DNA of 64,000 nucleotides. It comes from Pseudomonadota bacterium (GTDB taxonomy: Bacteria; Pseudomonadota; Gammaproteobacteria; Magnimaribacterales; D2472). A model generated the notes under the pieces. It saw nothing but the letters and a program-made list of their open reading frames with translations, was not told the origin of the DNA and did no database searches. Positions 29,733 to 40,090 of this stretch are shown piece after piece. The position numbers and the translations under genes are program-made. The DNA is taken from contig JAOMBK010000001.1 of assembly GCA_028344535.1 (NCBI GenBank), positions 97,905-161,904 on the forward strand. Direction: 5' to 3'. Each line of letters opens with the position of its first letter. The stretch's first letter is position 1.

Positions 29733-32144
29733 CTAAAACACTTGTCCGATGGTGAACTGGAATTCTTCGGTCCTATCAAACGGTCCATCGTTAAATGGCT
29801 GAGAAAAACTAAAACTCATTGGGCCAAAGCCTGTTATCCAAGTTACTCCAACCCCAATTGAATATCTTAAATCTTCGATAGATGGCTCAAAGCAATTAAT
29901 CTGGTATTCCTGACAATCTGTAGAGAAAACATTGCCGAAATCTAAAAAGAATGCAGATCGCATAGATCTTTGGTCTTCGATCATTGGAAGTTTGAAGATG
30001 AGCTGAAGACTACCTTCAACTAAGAAGTTCCCCCCAATTGGGTCTCTTAGCTGCTGAAAACCATAAGGATTTTGGGCAATTGAATCTGGGACTCCGTCAC
30101 CATCGGTATCAATAATTAATGGGCACTCTCCCGTTTTTGCATCAAATTCATAGCACGGTGATGGCGTCACCCTAGGTCCCAAAGTATTAGACTCAAAGCC
30201 TCTTAATGAACGAGGACCTCCTGAGTAAAAATTTTCAAAGAAAGGAGTTATCTCAGTGTCTCCGTATGCTCCGGTGTATCCCAATTCTCCATCAAATCCA
30301 AAAATAAGATTGGCAAAGCCTAAAGGACGATAAAATTTTTGTCGTATATTTGTTTTAAAATAAGTGAGGTCACTGCCAGGAATGGTAGCTTGCAGCATGA
30401 CATCTGTTGAAGAACCATAGGTAGGAAACATACCTCTATTTAAAGTAATTCTTGACCAAACAGCTTGAGCTTTAAAAACATCAAATACTGTTCCTTCTGA
30501 TGCAAGAAAATCTGCTATCTCTCTAGAGGGAAGAGAACCTGGATCGATATCGGTATTATCAAAATTAAGATTTAATCCTATTCTTTGGGTATCGCTAATA
30601 GGATAACCAAACTGGACACCTCCGCCCATGGAGTTTGTTAGATAATTTGCAACATTATACTCACCATAATCGGTCACCCTATAATAGAGACTATATCCCC
30701 TGCTGACACCATCCATTGTGAAATAGGGATCAAAGAATGATACGTTATAGGCTTCCTGATAAACACTTTTATTGATGCCTAAATTAAACCTATTACCTGA
30801 ACCAAGAAAATTATTATCCGATAAATTTAAGCCTAAATTCATCCCAAAATCACTGTAGCCAATCGAGCCTCCAATGCTAGAAGTGCTCTCTTCCTCAACA
30901 GTAAACTCAATATCCACTTGATCTTCTGTGCCTGGTACTGCGATTGTTTCTACATTAACCTCTTTAAAGAAACCCAGTCTTTCTAAGCGAACTTTCGATC
31001 CTTCAATTAAATTATCAGAAGCCCATGCTCCCTCAAACTGGCGCATCTCTCTTCGCAGAACTTCATCATTTGTTAAATAGTTGCCTGCAAATAAAATCTT
31101 TCTTGCATAAGTTCGACTTCCAGGTTGCACAAGGAAGAAAAGAGATACAGTATTATCATCTTGGCTAATTTCAGGATTTCCGGTGACCTCAGCAAACGTA
31201 TAGCCTTCATTACCCAAGAGATTAACAAAATATTCTTCAATTTGAGTTATTTGTGCTTGAGAGTAAATTTGATCTTTTTGACTATCAATAACAGGTGTAT
31301 ACATTTGCTCATTTAAGGGCATGTCACCTATAACAGTTACTTCGTCAATGGTGTATTGCTCCCCTTCAGAAATACTTAAGGTAATAAAAATATCCTTTTT
31401 ATCTTTTGAGACAGAAACCTGTGAAGATTCGATGGAAAATTTTAAATATCCTCTATCGAGATAAAAAGATTCTAAATTTTCTATGTCACCTTGTAATTTT
31501 TCTTTTGAGTATTTATTTTTATTCGAGAGAAAGGAGTACCACTTACCCTCCTTAAGCTCAAAACCGGTCATCAAATCTTCATCAGAAAAAAGTTCATTGC
31601 CGATGATGTTAACTTTTTTTATTTTAGCGCTTTCACCTTCATCAATGATGATCTTTAGCTCAATGGTATTTCTTGGCTTGTCAACGGTCTCAATCTCTAC
31701 ATTTGCACCATATCTGCCTTGGGAAGCATACTGTCTGACCAGCTCACTCTTCATGCCATTTAGAGTAGAGCGTTTATATACTTGGCCTTCTGCAATGCCA
31801 GCACCCTCAAGCCCTGTTAACAAATCCTCTGATTTTAATGCTTTATTGCCCTCTAGCTCAATCGCAGAGATAGATGGTCTTTCCAATACACTTATAATTA
31901 AGGCATTTCCATCTTTGCCGATTTGAATATCATTAAATTGAGCAGTGGCAAATAATGCTCTAGAGATTTCAGAAACTTTTCCTTGATTCATTGTGTCACC
32001 AACATTCACTGGGATAGCAGTGAAGATGCTTCCAATAGAGACTCTTTGCAAGCCAACTATCCTTATATCGGTGATCAAAAACTCATCAAACGCAGCAGCT
32101 GAAAATGATATGAAAGCAAGAAAGTACAGCGATATTTTTTTCAT
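29733..32144 (-). CDS. bamA: Outer membrane protein assembly factor BamA
   Basis: 803 aa; POTRA repeats, GGPRSLRGFESNTLGPR motif, terminal FTIGQVF. Confidence 0.97.
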   Translation of the reverse strand: MKKISLYFLAFISFSAAAFDEFLITDIRIVGLQRVSIGSIFTAIPVNVGDTMNQGKVSEISRALFATAQFNDIQIGKDGNALIISVLERPSISAIELEGNKALKSEDLLTGLEGAGIAEGQVYKRSTLNGMKSELVRQYASQGRYGANVEIETVDKPRNTIELKIIIDEGESAKIKKVNIIGNELFSDEDLMTGFELKEGKWYSFLSNKNKYSKEKLQGDIENLESFYLDRGYLKFSIESSQVSVSKDKKDIFITLSISEGEQYTIDEVTVIGDMPLNEQMYTPVIDSQKDQIYSQAQITQIEEYFVNLLGNEGYTFAEVTGNPEISQDDNTVSLFFLVQPGSRTYARKILFAGNYLTNDEVLRREMRQFEGAWASDNLIEGSKVRLERLGFFKEVNVETIAVPGTEDQVDIEFTVEEESTSSIGGSIGYSDFGMNLGLNLSDNNFLGSGNRFNLGINKSVYQEAYNVSFFDPYFTMDGVSRGYSLYYRVTDYGEYNVANYLTNSMGGGVQFGYPISDTQRIGLNLNFDNTDIDPGSLPSREIADFLASEGTVFDVFKAQAVWSRITLNRGMFPTYGSSTDVMLQATIPGSDLTYFKTNIRQKFYRPLGFANLIFGFDGELGYTGAYGDTEITPFFENFYSGGPRSLRGFESNTLGPRVTPSPCYEFDAKTGECPLIIDTDGDGVPDSIAQNPYGFQQLRDPIGGNFLVEGSLQLIFKLPMIEDQRSMRSAFFLDFGNVFSTDCQEYQINCFEPSIEDLRYSIGVGVTWITGFGPMSFSFSQPFNDGPFDRTEEFQFTIGQVF

Positions 32145-32152
32145 TTGAAAGA

Positions 32153-33496
32153 TTACAAAAATTTAGAGATATCGTTAAATACAGCAAAGATCATAAGAAA
32201 TCCAACTGCCACCCAACCTGACATATAAAATAGATTTTCCATCTTTTCTGGCATAGGTGAACCCCGAACAGCCTCAATGCCCAGCATAACAAGTTGGCCG
32301 CCATCTAGAACTGGAATTGGCAATAGGTTTAATACTCCCAAACTAATACTTAACAGAGCCATGAGATATAAAAATGGCATAAAACCAGCTTTAGCAGTAT
32401 CTCCAGCCATCTGAACAATACCAATTGGACCACTAAGATTTTGCGTGCCTAAATCTCTGGTAATCATTTTGCCAACAAAGGTTAATGTTTTAATACTCAG
32501 GTTATATGTTTCATAGGCTCCTTTTGAAAGAGAGTCAAAAAAGGATCTTTTTAAGCCAGGCATTATGCCTATATATTTTTCTTCGTTGCCATCAGTATTT
32601 ATTCTGGTGCTCAGCGGTACATTTAAGTATAAAGTTTGCTCAGCTCTAAGAATCTTTAAATCTAAATCTGAGCCTTGATAGTCTTGTAAAAATACTCTTA
32701 GATCCTCAAATGACTTAACAGACTGACTGTTCACGGCTAAAATACGATCATTAATCATTAATCCACTTTTGGCAGCTTCTGAATCTTTTGCGATTACACC
32801 TACAGTAGGTTGTAATTTCATGGATAAATCAAAACCCATAAAATTTTCTGGTGCATTTTGCTCGTCCGGGTTTGAAAGATAATTTTCCACAGGAACAGAC
32901 ACCGTATATTCAGATGCGCGTGAGCCGGTGATAAAATTAAAATTAATCATTCCATTGGTTCCGGACAGTGAAAGCAACTCTAGCCTAATATCCTGAAGGC
33001 TAGAAACTTGTTTATCATTAATAGAAATGAGGATATCCCCCGTCTTGAGCGAAGAATTACTCTGGAGGTATTGAGAGGAAATATTAGATACCTCGGGGAT
33101 AAATTGACGCTCAACGGAATTAACAAAGATTACAGATAAAATGCCTATAGCAAGTATAAAATTTGCAACTGGGCCCGCCAGCATAACGAGTGCCCTTTGC
33201 CACTTCGGCTTGCTTTCAAAGGTATTCTCATTTTGCTCAGGAGTTAATGGTTGCTGAAGTTCTAATTCCTCTACTGCCGCTTTCTCTGTATGAAATGCTA
33301 CATATCCGCCCAACGGAAGTGCAGATAGAGCAAATTCAGTACCATGCTTATCAAGTTTTTTATAGATAACTGGACCCATGCCTATTGAGAAGCGATAGAT
33401 ATGAATGTTACACATCCTTCCAACAATAAAATGCCCAAATTCATGTATGGCAATGAGAACGCCTAGTAGTACTATTGCTGAAAGTAGATAAATCAT
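32153..33496 (-). CDS. rseP: RIP metalloprotease RseP
   Basis: 447 aa; AIHEFGHFIVGRM zinc motif, PDZ region, LNLLPIPVLDGGQL. Confidence 0.96.
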   Translation of the reverse strand: MIYLLSAIVLLGVLIAIHEFGHFIVGRMCNIHIYRFSIGMGPVIYKKLDKHGTEFALSALPLGGYVAFHTEKAAVEELELQQPLTPEQNENTFESKPKWQRALVMLAGPVANFILAIGILSVIFVNSVERQFIPEVSNISSQYLQSNSSLKTGDILISINDKQVSSLQDIRLELLSLSGTNGMINFNFITGSRASEYTVSVPVENYLSNPDEQNAPENFMGFDLSMKLQPTVGVIAKDSEAAKSGLMINDRILAVNSQSVKSFEDLRVFLQDYQGSDLDLKILRAEQTLYLNVPLSTRINTDGNEEKYIGIMPGLKRSFFDSLSKGAYETYNLSIKTLTFVGKMITRDLGTQNLSGPIGIVQMAGDTAKAGFMPFLYLMALLSISLGVLNLLPIPVLDGGQLVMLGIEAVRGSPMPEKMENLFYMSGWVAVGFLMIFAVFNDISKFL

Positions 33497-33509
33497 ATTA
33501 TTGAAAAAT

Positions 33510-34661
33510 TTAGTTTAGGGATTTTATCACCTTCTCTGCTTGAATGCGTGCTTGTTTATCATAATCAAATATATCGTCTAATGTGTTCACCTTAGAACAT
33601 GAAAAGTGATTAAAAGTTCGTTGAATAACTTGATATATATCAACAAAATCAATCTTTTTAGTCAGGAAGGCATCTACCGCAATCTCATTGGAAGCATTGA
33701 AAATAACCCCTAGGTTTCCTTTCTTATTGCAGACTTCTCTGGCCATCTCAAAAATGACATCTCTTCCATCTGAAATTGGCTCAAATGATAAATTTAATCC
33801 AGGAAAATCAATTACTTCAAAATTAATGGGTAGCCTTTGATCCAAGCCTAGCGCATTTGCAATTGGCACTTCCATATTTGGATTGCTCATCTGAGCTATG
33901 GTAGACCCATCAATAAATGTAACCATTGAATGAATAATACTTTGAGGGTGAACCACAATCTCGATCTGAGATTCAGGAATTTGGAAAAGATAATGAGCTT
34001 CAATTAACTCTAAACATTTATTAACCAAGGTTGCAGAATCAATCGTAATTTTGGTGCCCATGCTCCAGGTAGGATGTTTTAAGGCATCTTGTAATGTCAC
34101 TCCACTCAACTCCTTAAATGTCTTTTCCCTGAATGGACCTCCTGAGGCAGTGATCATAATTTTAGAAATTTCTTTTAGATCTCTATGCGGAGGAAAACAT
34201 TGATGTATAGCATTATGCTCACTGTCAACTGGAATGATTTCTGAATTTTTGGTTTGAGCAAGCGGCATTAAAATATCACCAGCGGCAACTATGCTTTCTT
34301 TGTTTGCAATAAGAATAGTTTTACCAGCATCAATAGCAAAATAGCTTGCTTTCAAACCAGCAAATCCAGAGATTGCTGAAATTACGATGTCAACGCTTGG
34401 ATCTTGAATCAGTGCTTGTAATTCGTTTTCAGTATTGAGGATATTTGAATGTGATTGAAACAAATCATGTGATTTATCAAGATGAGATTCAGCTATGAAA
34501 ATATGCTCTGGACTAAACTCTTTTGCTATTTGTTGAGCCTTATCAAGGTTGCTTCCAAGCCCAATACCAAATAAATGAAAATGTTCTTTATTTTGCCTTA
34601 TTACATTTAGGCAGCTATCTCCAATGCTGCCCGTTGCTCCCAATAAAACAACATTCTTCAT
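33510..34661 (-). CDS. dxr: 1-deoxy-D-xylulose-5-phosphate reductoisomerase
   Basis: 383 aa; LLGATGSIGDSCLNVIRQ, ANKESIVAAG, PVDSEHNAIHQC, ITASGGPFRE. Confidence 0.96.
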   Translation of the reverse strand: MKNVVLLGATGSIGDSCLNVIRQNKEHFHLFGIGLGSNLDKAQQIAKEFSPEHIFIAESHLDKSHDLFQSHSNILNTENELQALIQDPSVDIVISAISGFAGLKASYFAIDAGKTILIANKESIVAAGDILMPLAQTKNSEIIPVDSEHNAIHQCFPPHRDLKEISKIMITASGGPFREKTFKELSGVTLQDALKHPTWSMGTKITIDSATLVNKCLELIEAHYLFQIPESQIEIVVHPQSIIHSMVTFIDGSTIAQMSNPNMEVPIANALGLDQRLPINFEVIDFPGLNLSFEPISDGRDVIFEMAREVCNKKGNLGVIFNASNEIAVDAFLTKKIDFVDIYQVIQRTFNHFSCSKVNTLDDIFDYDKQARIQAEKVIKSLN

Positions 34662-35470
34662 GCCATTAACTTAGTTAATATAATAAAAATTGGCACAACG
34701 GCAATATGTGAATCTAAACGATCCCAAATACCACCATGTCCAGGAATTAATGATCCGCTATCTTTTAAAGACTTATCTCTTTTGAGCTGACTTTCAAAAT
34801 AGTCACCAATAAATGCAAAAGGCAGGCTAATTAATGAAGCTGCTACTAAATCAAATGAAATTAAGTTGAACAAATATATTACTGATACAAAGATTGCGAC
34901 AAATGCAATCCCGCCCAACAAACCTTCGATGGTTTTATTTGGACTAATTTCTGGGAATAGTGGAGTTTTACCAATGCTGCTGCCAACTAGATAGGCCCCA
35001 ACATCAGCTAAAACAGTATTAAATAAGATTACAAAAAGTACAAAAAATTTATTTATATTATTAAATTCTGAAAATACTATTAAATATATGAGGCCATACA
35101 CAAAGCCAAGCACTAATAAAAACCCTAAATAGTTATTATCAAAACTGAAGAATGTTGAACTTTTATTTGTTATCAAATAAAAGCCATATATAAACCAGAA
35201 AATTGAGATAATCAAAAGAAAGAAATCTATAAAGCCTTTTGTGTAAAAAATAGAGAATAGAACAAGGGTTACAAAAAATATGATTTGCTTTAAATCTATT
35301 TTTAACTCAGATAGCATAAGCCATTCTTTGATCAGCAGAAATCCAGCAGCCATTACAAGGGTCAAAATAAGGAAAATATTTTGTAAGTATAGGACTCCAA
35401 ATATACAGAAAACTAAACTTAATGCAGCGGGCAATCTTTGAAGGATATTTTTATAAAGTTCGTTTGCCAA
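34658..35470 (-). CDS. cdsA: Phosphatidate cytidylyltransferase
   Basis: 270 aa; polytopic; FIGDYFESQLKRDKSLKDSGSLIPGHGGIWDRLDS signature. Confidence 0.95.
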   Translation of the reverse strand: MANELYKNILQRLPAALSLVFCIFGVLYLQNIFLILTLVMAAGFLLIKEWLMLSELKIDLKQIIFFVTLVLFSIFYTKGFIDFFLLIISIFWFIYGFYLITNKSSTFFSFDNNYLGFLLVLGFVYGLIYLIVFSEFNNINKFFVLFVILFNTVLADVGAYLVGSSIGKTPLFPEISPNKTIEGLLGGIAFVAIFVSVIYLFNLISFDLVAASLISLPFAFIGDYFESQLKRDKSLKDSGSLIPGHGGIWDRLDSHIAVVPIFIILTKLMA

Positions 35471-36182
35471 AACGCCTCTCCGTATTTGAAAATGCTTCTA
35501 AGCACTTTATAAATTCCTCTTCCGTAAAATCTGGCCAGAGTGTGTTTGTAAATTGAATCTCAGTATAAGCTAAATGATATAACAAGAAATTACTTATTCG
35601 GTGATCTCCACCAGTTCTAATTAATAAATCTAGTTCACTAATAGGCGCTTTTAGGTATCTAAAAAAAATCTCATTAGAAATATCTTCTTCAGAAAGTTTT
35701 CGTGATTTAATATCGCTTGCAATTAATTTTGTTGCTTCAATTATATCTGCACGGCCTCCATACCCAAGTGCAATATTTAATTTAAGTCTTGGATCTTCAA
35801 ATGCAGTCGCTCTTTCAGCTTCTTCGATCGCACCAACAACATCATCTCCAAAAGAGGAATAGTCTCCAAAAAAATTTAATCTTACCTCTTGATTAACTAA
35901 TTCTGGAACTTGGGAATCTATCGCGCTAATAATTAGTTTTTTAATTCCAAGAATTTCTTTTTTAGGGCGCGACCAGTTTTCAGTACTAAAGGCATATAAA
36001 CTGAGAGACTCTAACTGAGCTTTTGCCGCAGACTCAACAATTTTTCTAACAACATCAACACCTTTTTCATGTCCTGAAGTAACATTTAAAGCATTCTTTT
36101 TGGCCCATCTTCCATTGCCATCCATGATAATTGCAGCATTAATCCCTTGAAGGTTGAGTGATGATTGCTTCTTTTCTGCCAT
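35451..36182 (-). CDS. uppS: Undecaprenyl diphosphate synthase
   Basis: 243 aa; AAIIMDGNGRWAKKNALNVTSGHEKGVD, DLLIRTGGDHRISNFLLYHLAYTEIQFT. Confidence 0.96.
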   Translation of the reverse strand: MAEKKQSSLNLQGINAAIIMDGNGRWAKKNALNVTSGHEKGVDVVRKIVESAAKAQLESLSLYAFSTENWSRPKKEILGIKKLIISAIDSQVPELVNQEVRLNFFGDYSSFGDDVVGAIEEAERATAFEDPRLKLNIALGYGGRADIIEATKLIASDIKSRKLSEEDISNEIFFRYLKAPISELDLLIRTGGDHRISNFLLYHLAYTEIQFTNTLWPDFTEEEFIKCLEAFSNTERRFGKRTL

Positions 36183-36202
36183 TCTGGCTGGGTATGAAAT
36201 AA

Positions 36203-36757
36203 CTAAATTTCTATTAAATCTTCTTCTTTTTGTTTTAGCTCTGCATCAACAAGGCCAATAAAATGATCAGTTTCCTTTTGAACTAGATCTTCGATCCGCT
36301 TGAGATCATCCTCAGAAAAATCTCCAGCTTTTTGTTGATCTTTTGCAGTATTGTTTGCATCCCTTCGAGTATTTCTTATAGATATTCTAGAATTCTCAGC
36401 TTCATTTCTTGCTTGTTTGATATACTCTTGACGAGTCTCTTCTGTTAAAGCAGGCATTGTCAGCCTAATCAAATCACCACTTGTGCTTGGATTTAAACCT
36501 AAATCGGATGCCATAATTGCTTTTTCTATTTCTCCAATAAGAGATTTATCCCACGGAGAAATAGCCAAAGTTCTTCCTTCCTCTACAGAAATATTTGCAG
36601 CTTGATTGATTGGAGTGGGATTTCCGTAATAATCAATTTTAACAGAATCAAGAATGCTGGGATTGGCTCTACCTGTTCTAATTTTATTAAATTCATGAGC
36701 TAATGAATCAATAGCTTTCTGCATCTTAGGTTTAATTTGATTAATAATTTCGTTCAT
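36203..36757 (-). CDS. frr: Ribosome recycling factor
   Basis: 184 aa; INQIKPKMQKAIDSLAHEFNKIRTGRANPSILD. Confidence 0.97.
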   Translation of the reverse strand: MNEIINQIKPKMQKAIDSLAHEFNKIRTGRANPSILDSVKIDYYGNPTPINQAANISVEEGRTLAISPWDKSLIGEIEKAIMASDLGLNPSTSGDLIRLTMPALTEETRQEYIKQARNEAENSRISIRNTRRDANNTAKDQQKAGDFSEDDLKRIEDLVQKETDHFIGLVDAELKQKEEDLIEI

Positions 36758-36759
36758 AA

Positions 36760-37473
36760 CTATGATATTAATGTTCCAATTTCCTCACCGCAAGCAATTC
36801 TTTTCAAAGCATCTGGATGATTTAGGTTAAATACTTTCAAGGGTAGACTGTGATCTCTAGCTAGAGTTAAAGCCGTTGCATCCATAACTTTGAGGTTTTT
36901 TTGAATTGCTTCATCAAAGGAAAGAGATGAATAAAATGTAGCATTTGAATCTTTTTCAGGATCAGCAGAATATACTCCATCAACCCTGGTTGCTTTCAAC
37001 ATAATGTCTGCTTCTGTTTCAATAGCTCTGAGACACCCTGCGCTATCGGTGGTAAAAAATGGATTGCCGGTTCCAGCTGTGAAGATAACAACGAAATCGT
37101 TAGATAGAAGTTGAATTGCTAGCCGTCTATCATAGTGCTCTGCAACACCAGACATTGAAATGGCTGACATAACTCTAGTCTTGACTCCCGCCCTTTCTAA
37201 AGCATCTCTTAAAGCAATACCATTCATAACAGTTGCTAGCATACCCATATGATCACCAGCGACTCTATCCATTCCTGCTTTACTTAATTTCTCACCCCGA
37301 AAAAGATTTCCTCCTCCTATGACAATTCCAATCTGCGCTCCAAGCTCTTTGCAATCTTTAACAGATTGAGCCATTTGGTCTAATATTTTAGGATCTATTC
37401 CATGATCATCATCTCCAGCAACAGCCTCTCCGCTAAATTTTACGAGAAGGCGCTTATAGGAGAGTGATGTCAT
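36760..37473 (-). CDS. pyrH: UMP kinase
   Basis: 237 aa; [37 protein letters not shown]. Confidence 0.97.
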   Translation of the reverse strand: MTSLSYKRLLVKFSGEAVAGDDDHGIDPKILDQMAQSVKDCKELGAQIGIVIGGGNLFRGEKLSKAGMDRVAGDHMGMLATVMNGIALRDALERAGVKTRVMSAISMSGVAEHYDRRLAIQLLSNDFVVIFTAGTGNPFFTTDSAGCLRAIETEADIMLKATRVDGVYSADPEKDSNATFYSSLSFDEAIQKNLKVMDATALTLARDHSLPLKVFNLNHPDALKRIACGEEIGTLIS

Positions 37474-38327
37474 TGTTGGAGTTGTTCAGCTACCTCTGCT
37501 GCAAAATCTTTAACCTCAACTTCTATCCCTTCACCAACTTTAAAGCGAGCAAAAGATATAATTGATGTGCTGTTTTCTTTTAATAATTCTTCGATTGATT
37601 GATCTGGATTTTTTACAAAGCCTTGAGAAACTAAGGTAACCTCAGACAGAAATCTCTTAACCTTACCTTCAACCATTTTTTCCATAATGGATGCGTCTTT
37701 TCCAGATTCCTCTGCTTGGGCTAAAAATATTGATCTTTCTCTCTCAAGTAGCTCAGGATCAATATCATCTGATTGCAAGCAGCTCGGATTTGTTGCAGAT
37801 ACATGCATAGCTAAATCTTTTGCCAATTCTTTATTATATGAATCAATAGAAACTAAAGCGGCCAACCTTCCGTCTGAATGAACGTATGACCCAATACAAC
37901 CACCAGATGGAACTTGAAGCGTTTCAAGTCTTCTTAACTGGATATTCTCTCCAATAGACTGAATTAATGATTGCCTCTTCTCTTCAAATGCCGAGTTCAA
38001 ATCAGCAATATCATTTACTTGATTGCTGGAAAGATACTCAGCAACATCGTTGGCAAAATCCTTGAACTGAGAATCTTTAGCAGCAAAATCTGTTTCTGAA
38101 TTAATTTCTACAAGACTGGTGTATTCAGAATTCTCTGCAATCTTTACCTCGCCATCAGCAGCAACTCTTGAAGCTTTTTTCTCGGCCTTTAGTGAGCTAT
38201 TTGCTCTCAGAAGATCTACAGCCATTTCTAGATCACCATCTGTTTCAACAAGTGCCTTTTTGCATTCCATCATGCCTACGCCAGTCACCTCTCTTAGTTC
38301 TTTAACTTGGCTTGCAGTAATACTCAT
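37470..38327 (-). CDS. tsf: Elongation factor Ts
   Basis: 285 aa; [37 protein letters not shown]. Confidence 0.97.
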   Translation of the reverse strand: MSITASQVKELREVTGVGMMECKKALVETDGDLEMAVDLLRANSSLKAEKKASRVAADGEVKIAENSEYTSLVEINSETDFAAKDSQFKDFANDVAEYLSSNQVNDIADLNSAFEEKRQSLIQSIGENIQLRRLETLQVPSGGCIGSYVHSDGRLAALVSIDSYNKELAKDLAMHVSATNPSCLQSDDIDPELLERERSIFLAQAEESGKDASIMEKMVEGKVKRFLSEVTLVSQGFVKNPDQSIEELLKENSTSIISFARFKVGEGIEVEVKDFAAEVAEQLQQ

Positions 38328-39286
38328 TTTTCTTCCTTAGAATCTTCGGTAGCATCCTCTGATGCGCTTGGTTTTTCAGCAGATATTTCATCAGGTTCGC
38401 CCGTTGATTCATCACTTTTATCAGCCGTTTCCTCTGTAGATTCCTCAATTGCTTCGTCTGCTTCAATTGGCAAATCTTCTTCTGGCTCACTTAACTCAGC
38501 TTCTTCAACAAGATTTAATGCTTTCCCAGAGGTAACTGCAGCCTTTTTAACTTTCACAGCTGGTGCCTCATCATCAGTTTGTATATTTAGAGCTCCGCCC
38601 TTAGAAGACGCCAGGCCTCTGGCACAAGCTTCACTAATGACTTTTGTGATTAATCGAATGGATCTAATTGCATCATCATTACCAGGAATAATGTGATCTA
38701 TTCCTTCTGGATTTGAATTAGTATCAACAAGAGCAATGATTGGAATGCCCATTTTCTTAGCTTCTGTAACAGCTATTTTTTCATATGCAACGTCGACGAC
38801 AAATAAAGCATCTGGCAGACCTTTCATATCTTTAATACCACCAACACTTGCATCTAACTTTTCATATTCTTTTGTGATATCTACAGCTTCTTTTTTTGAA
38901 AGTTTGTTGATTCTTCCTGATGACTGCAACTCTTCAATATCTAAAAGACGTCTAATTGAGCCTCTTATCGTTTTCCAGTTGGTTAAGGTTCCGCCAAGCC
39001 ATCTTTTATCAATATAAGGTAAGCCGATAGAAGAGGCTGACTCTTTTATGGTTTTAGATGCAGAGCGTTTAGTGCCAACAAATAAAATTCTGTTACCTTT
39101 AGAACAAATCTCTTCAGCCTTTGATGCAGCTGCATTAAGACATTCTTGAGTCATCTCAAGATCAATGATGCTAATTTTTTTTCTAGTATCAAAAATAAAG
39201 GATTCCATTTTAGGATTCCAAAACCTTTGCTGATGGCCAAAATGAACGCCTGCATTTAACAGGTCTTTTATAGAAACAATACTCAC
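38324..39286 (-). CDS. rpsB: 30S ribosomal protein S2 with extended acidic C-terminus (GTG start)
   Basis: 320 aa; IKDLLNAGVHFGHQQRFWNPKMESFIF...; last ~87 aa Glu/Asp/Ser-rich. Confidence 0.96.
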   Translation of the reverse strand: MSIVSIKDLLNAGVHFGHQQRFWNPKMESFIFDTRKKISIIDLEMTQECLNAAASKAEEICSKGNRILFVGTKRSASKTIKESASSIGLPYIDKRWLGGTLTNWKTIRGSIRRLLDIEELQSSGRINKLSKKEAVDITKEYEKLDASVGGIKDMKGLPDALFVVDVAYEKIAVTEAKKMGIPIIALVDTNSNPEGIDHIIPGNDDAIRSIRLITKVISEACARGLASSKGGALNIQTDDEAPAVKVKKAAVTSGKALNLVEEAELSEPEEDLPIEADEAIEESTEETADKSDESTGEPDEISAEKPSASEDATEDSKEEK

Positions 39287-39400
39287 AATTTCCTCCGGGG
39301 TTATTACTCCGGTACCTCATAATGTTGACTCATTTTCATGAGCACCCCAACAATAATCCTCTTGGTACCTTCGGGATTTAAAGTTCGTGTATTCTATAGA
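39287..39400 (-). promoter_or_regulatory. Candidate S2-type autoregulatory leader of rpsB-tsf
   Basis: Minus strand: CUCAU-GAAA-AUGAG hairpin (39342-39329), duplicated GGUACC (39369-39364; 39316-39311), GGGGU (39348-39344) complementary to ACCCC (39301-39297) abutting the GGAGG Shine-Dalgarno. Confidence 0.55.
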
Positions 39401-39414
39401 AAAGTTGGAATAGA

Positions 39415-40086
39415 TTAAAGCTTTTTATTCAAGAAGTCAGCAAAGCTATACTCTCCAATTTCTTGGGAGTGAATCCACTTGGCAGCTTGCAAAGCACCTC
39501 TGGCAAAAACATTTCTAGAGTTTGCGATATGTTGAAAAGTTATAACTCCATCTGCATTTTTAAAAATAATTCTATGAATTCCAAAGATATCGCCAATTCT
39601 TTGAGATTGAACTTCAATAGGGCTATCTATTTTGCTTCCAGGCAAATTTTCTAAGAAACTTTGAATTTCTATCGCTGTTCCAGAAGGAGAATCTTTTTTA
39701 TTTGTATGATGAATCTCAATGATTTGACACTTTGAAGGAGCGCTAATTGATAATAGATACTGCTCTATTGAGCTCTTCAAATTTGCAATTCCAAGTGACA
39801 TATTTGAAGCAAGTAATATAGGTATAGATTTTTTTGCAGTGCTGACTATCTCTAAATGCTCATCTGAAAGGCCTGTAGTACCTGATATTAAAGGTATCGT
39901 ATTCTCAATACAATAATTAGCACAAGCGATAAAGCCATCTGGAGAAGAAAAATCTATTACAGCAGAGATATTATTTAAATCTTTTTCTTGAGAATGAAAA
40001 TCCATGGCTTTAAAGTCAGACTGTTTGCATTGAGCTTGAATTGCCTGACCCATACTTCCATTGAAGCCATTTATTAAAATATGCAA
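39415..40086 (-). CDS. dapB: 4-hydroxy-tetrahydrodipicolinate reductase
   Basis: 223 aa; LINGFNGSMGQAI, SGTTGL, EIHHTNKKDSPSGTA. Confidence 0.94.
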   Translation of the reverse strand: MHILINGFNGSMGQAIQAQCKQSDFKAMDFHSQEKDLNNISAVIDFSSPDGFIACANYCIENTIPLISGTTGLSDEHLEIVSTAKKSIPILLASNMSLGIANLKSSIEQYLLSISAPSKCQIIEIHHTNKKDSPSGTAIEIQSFLENLPGSKIDSPIEVQSQRIGDIFGIHRIIFKNADGVITFQHIANSRNVFARGALQAAKWIHSQEIGEYSFADFLNKKL

Positions 40087-40090
40087 TATT

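Noticed and set aside
31483-31926. 147-aa plus-strand ORF opposite bamA, and similar antisense ORFs (3674-3952, 4136-4444, 38307-38696, 45523-46257, 56350-56964)
   Set aside because: They lie entirely antisense to well-identified genes and have no recognisable domains; shadow ORFs
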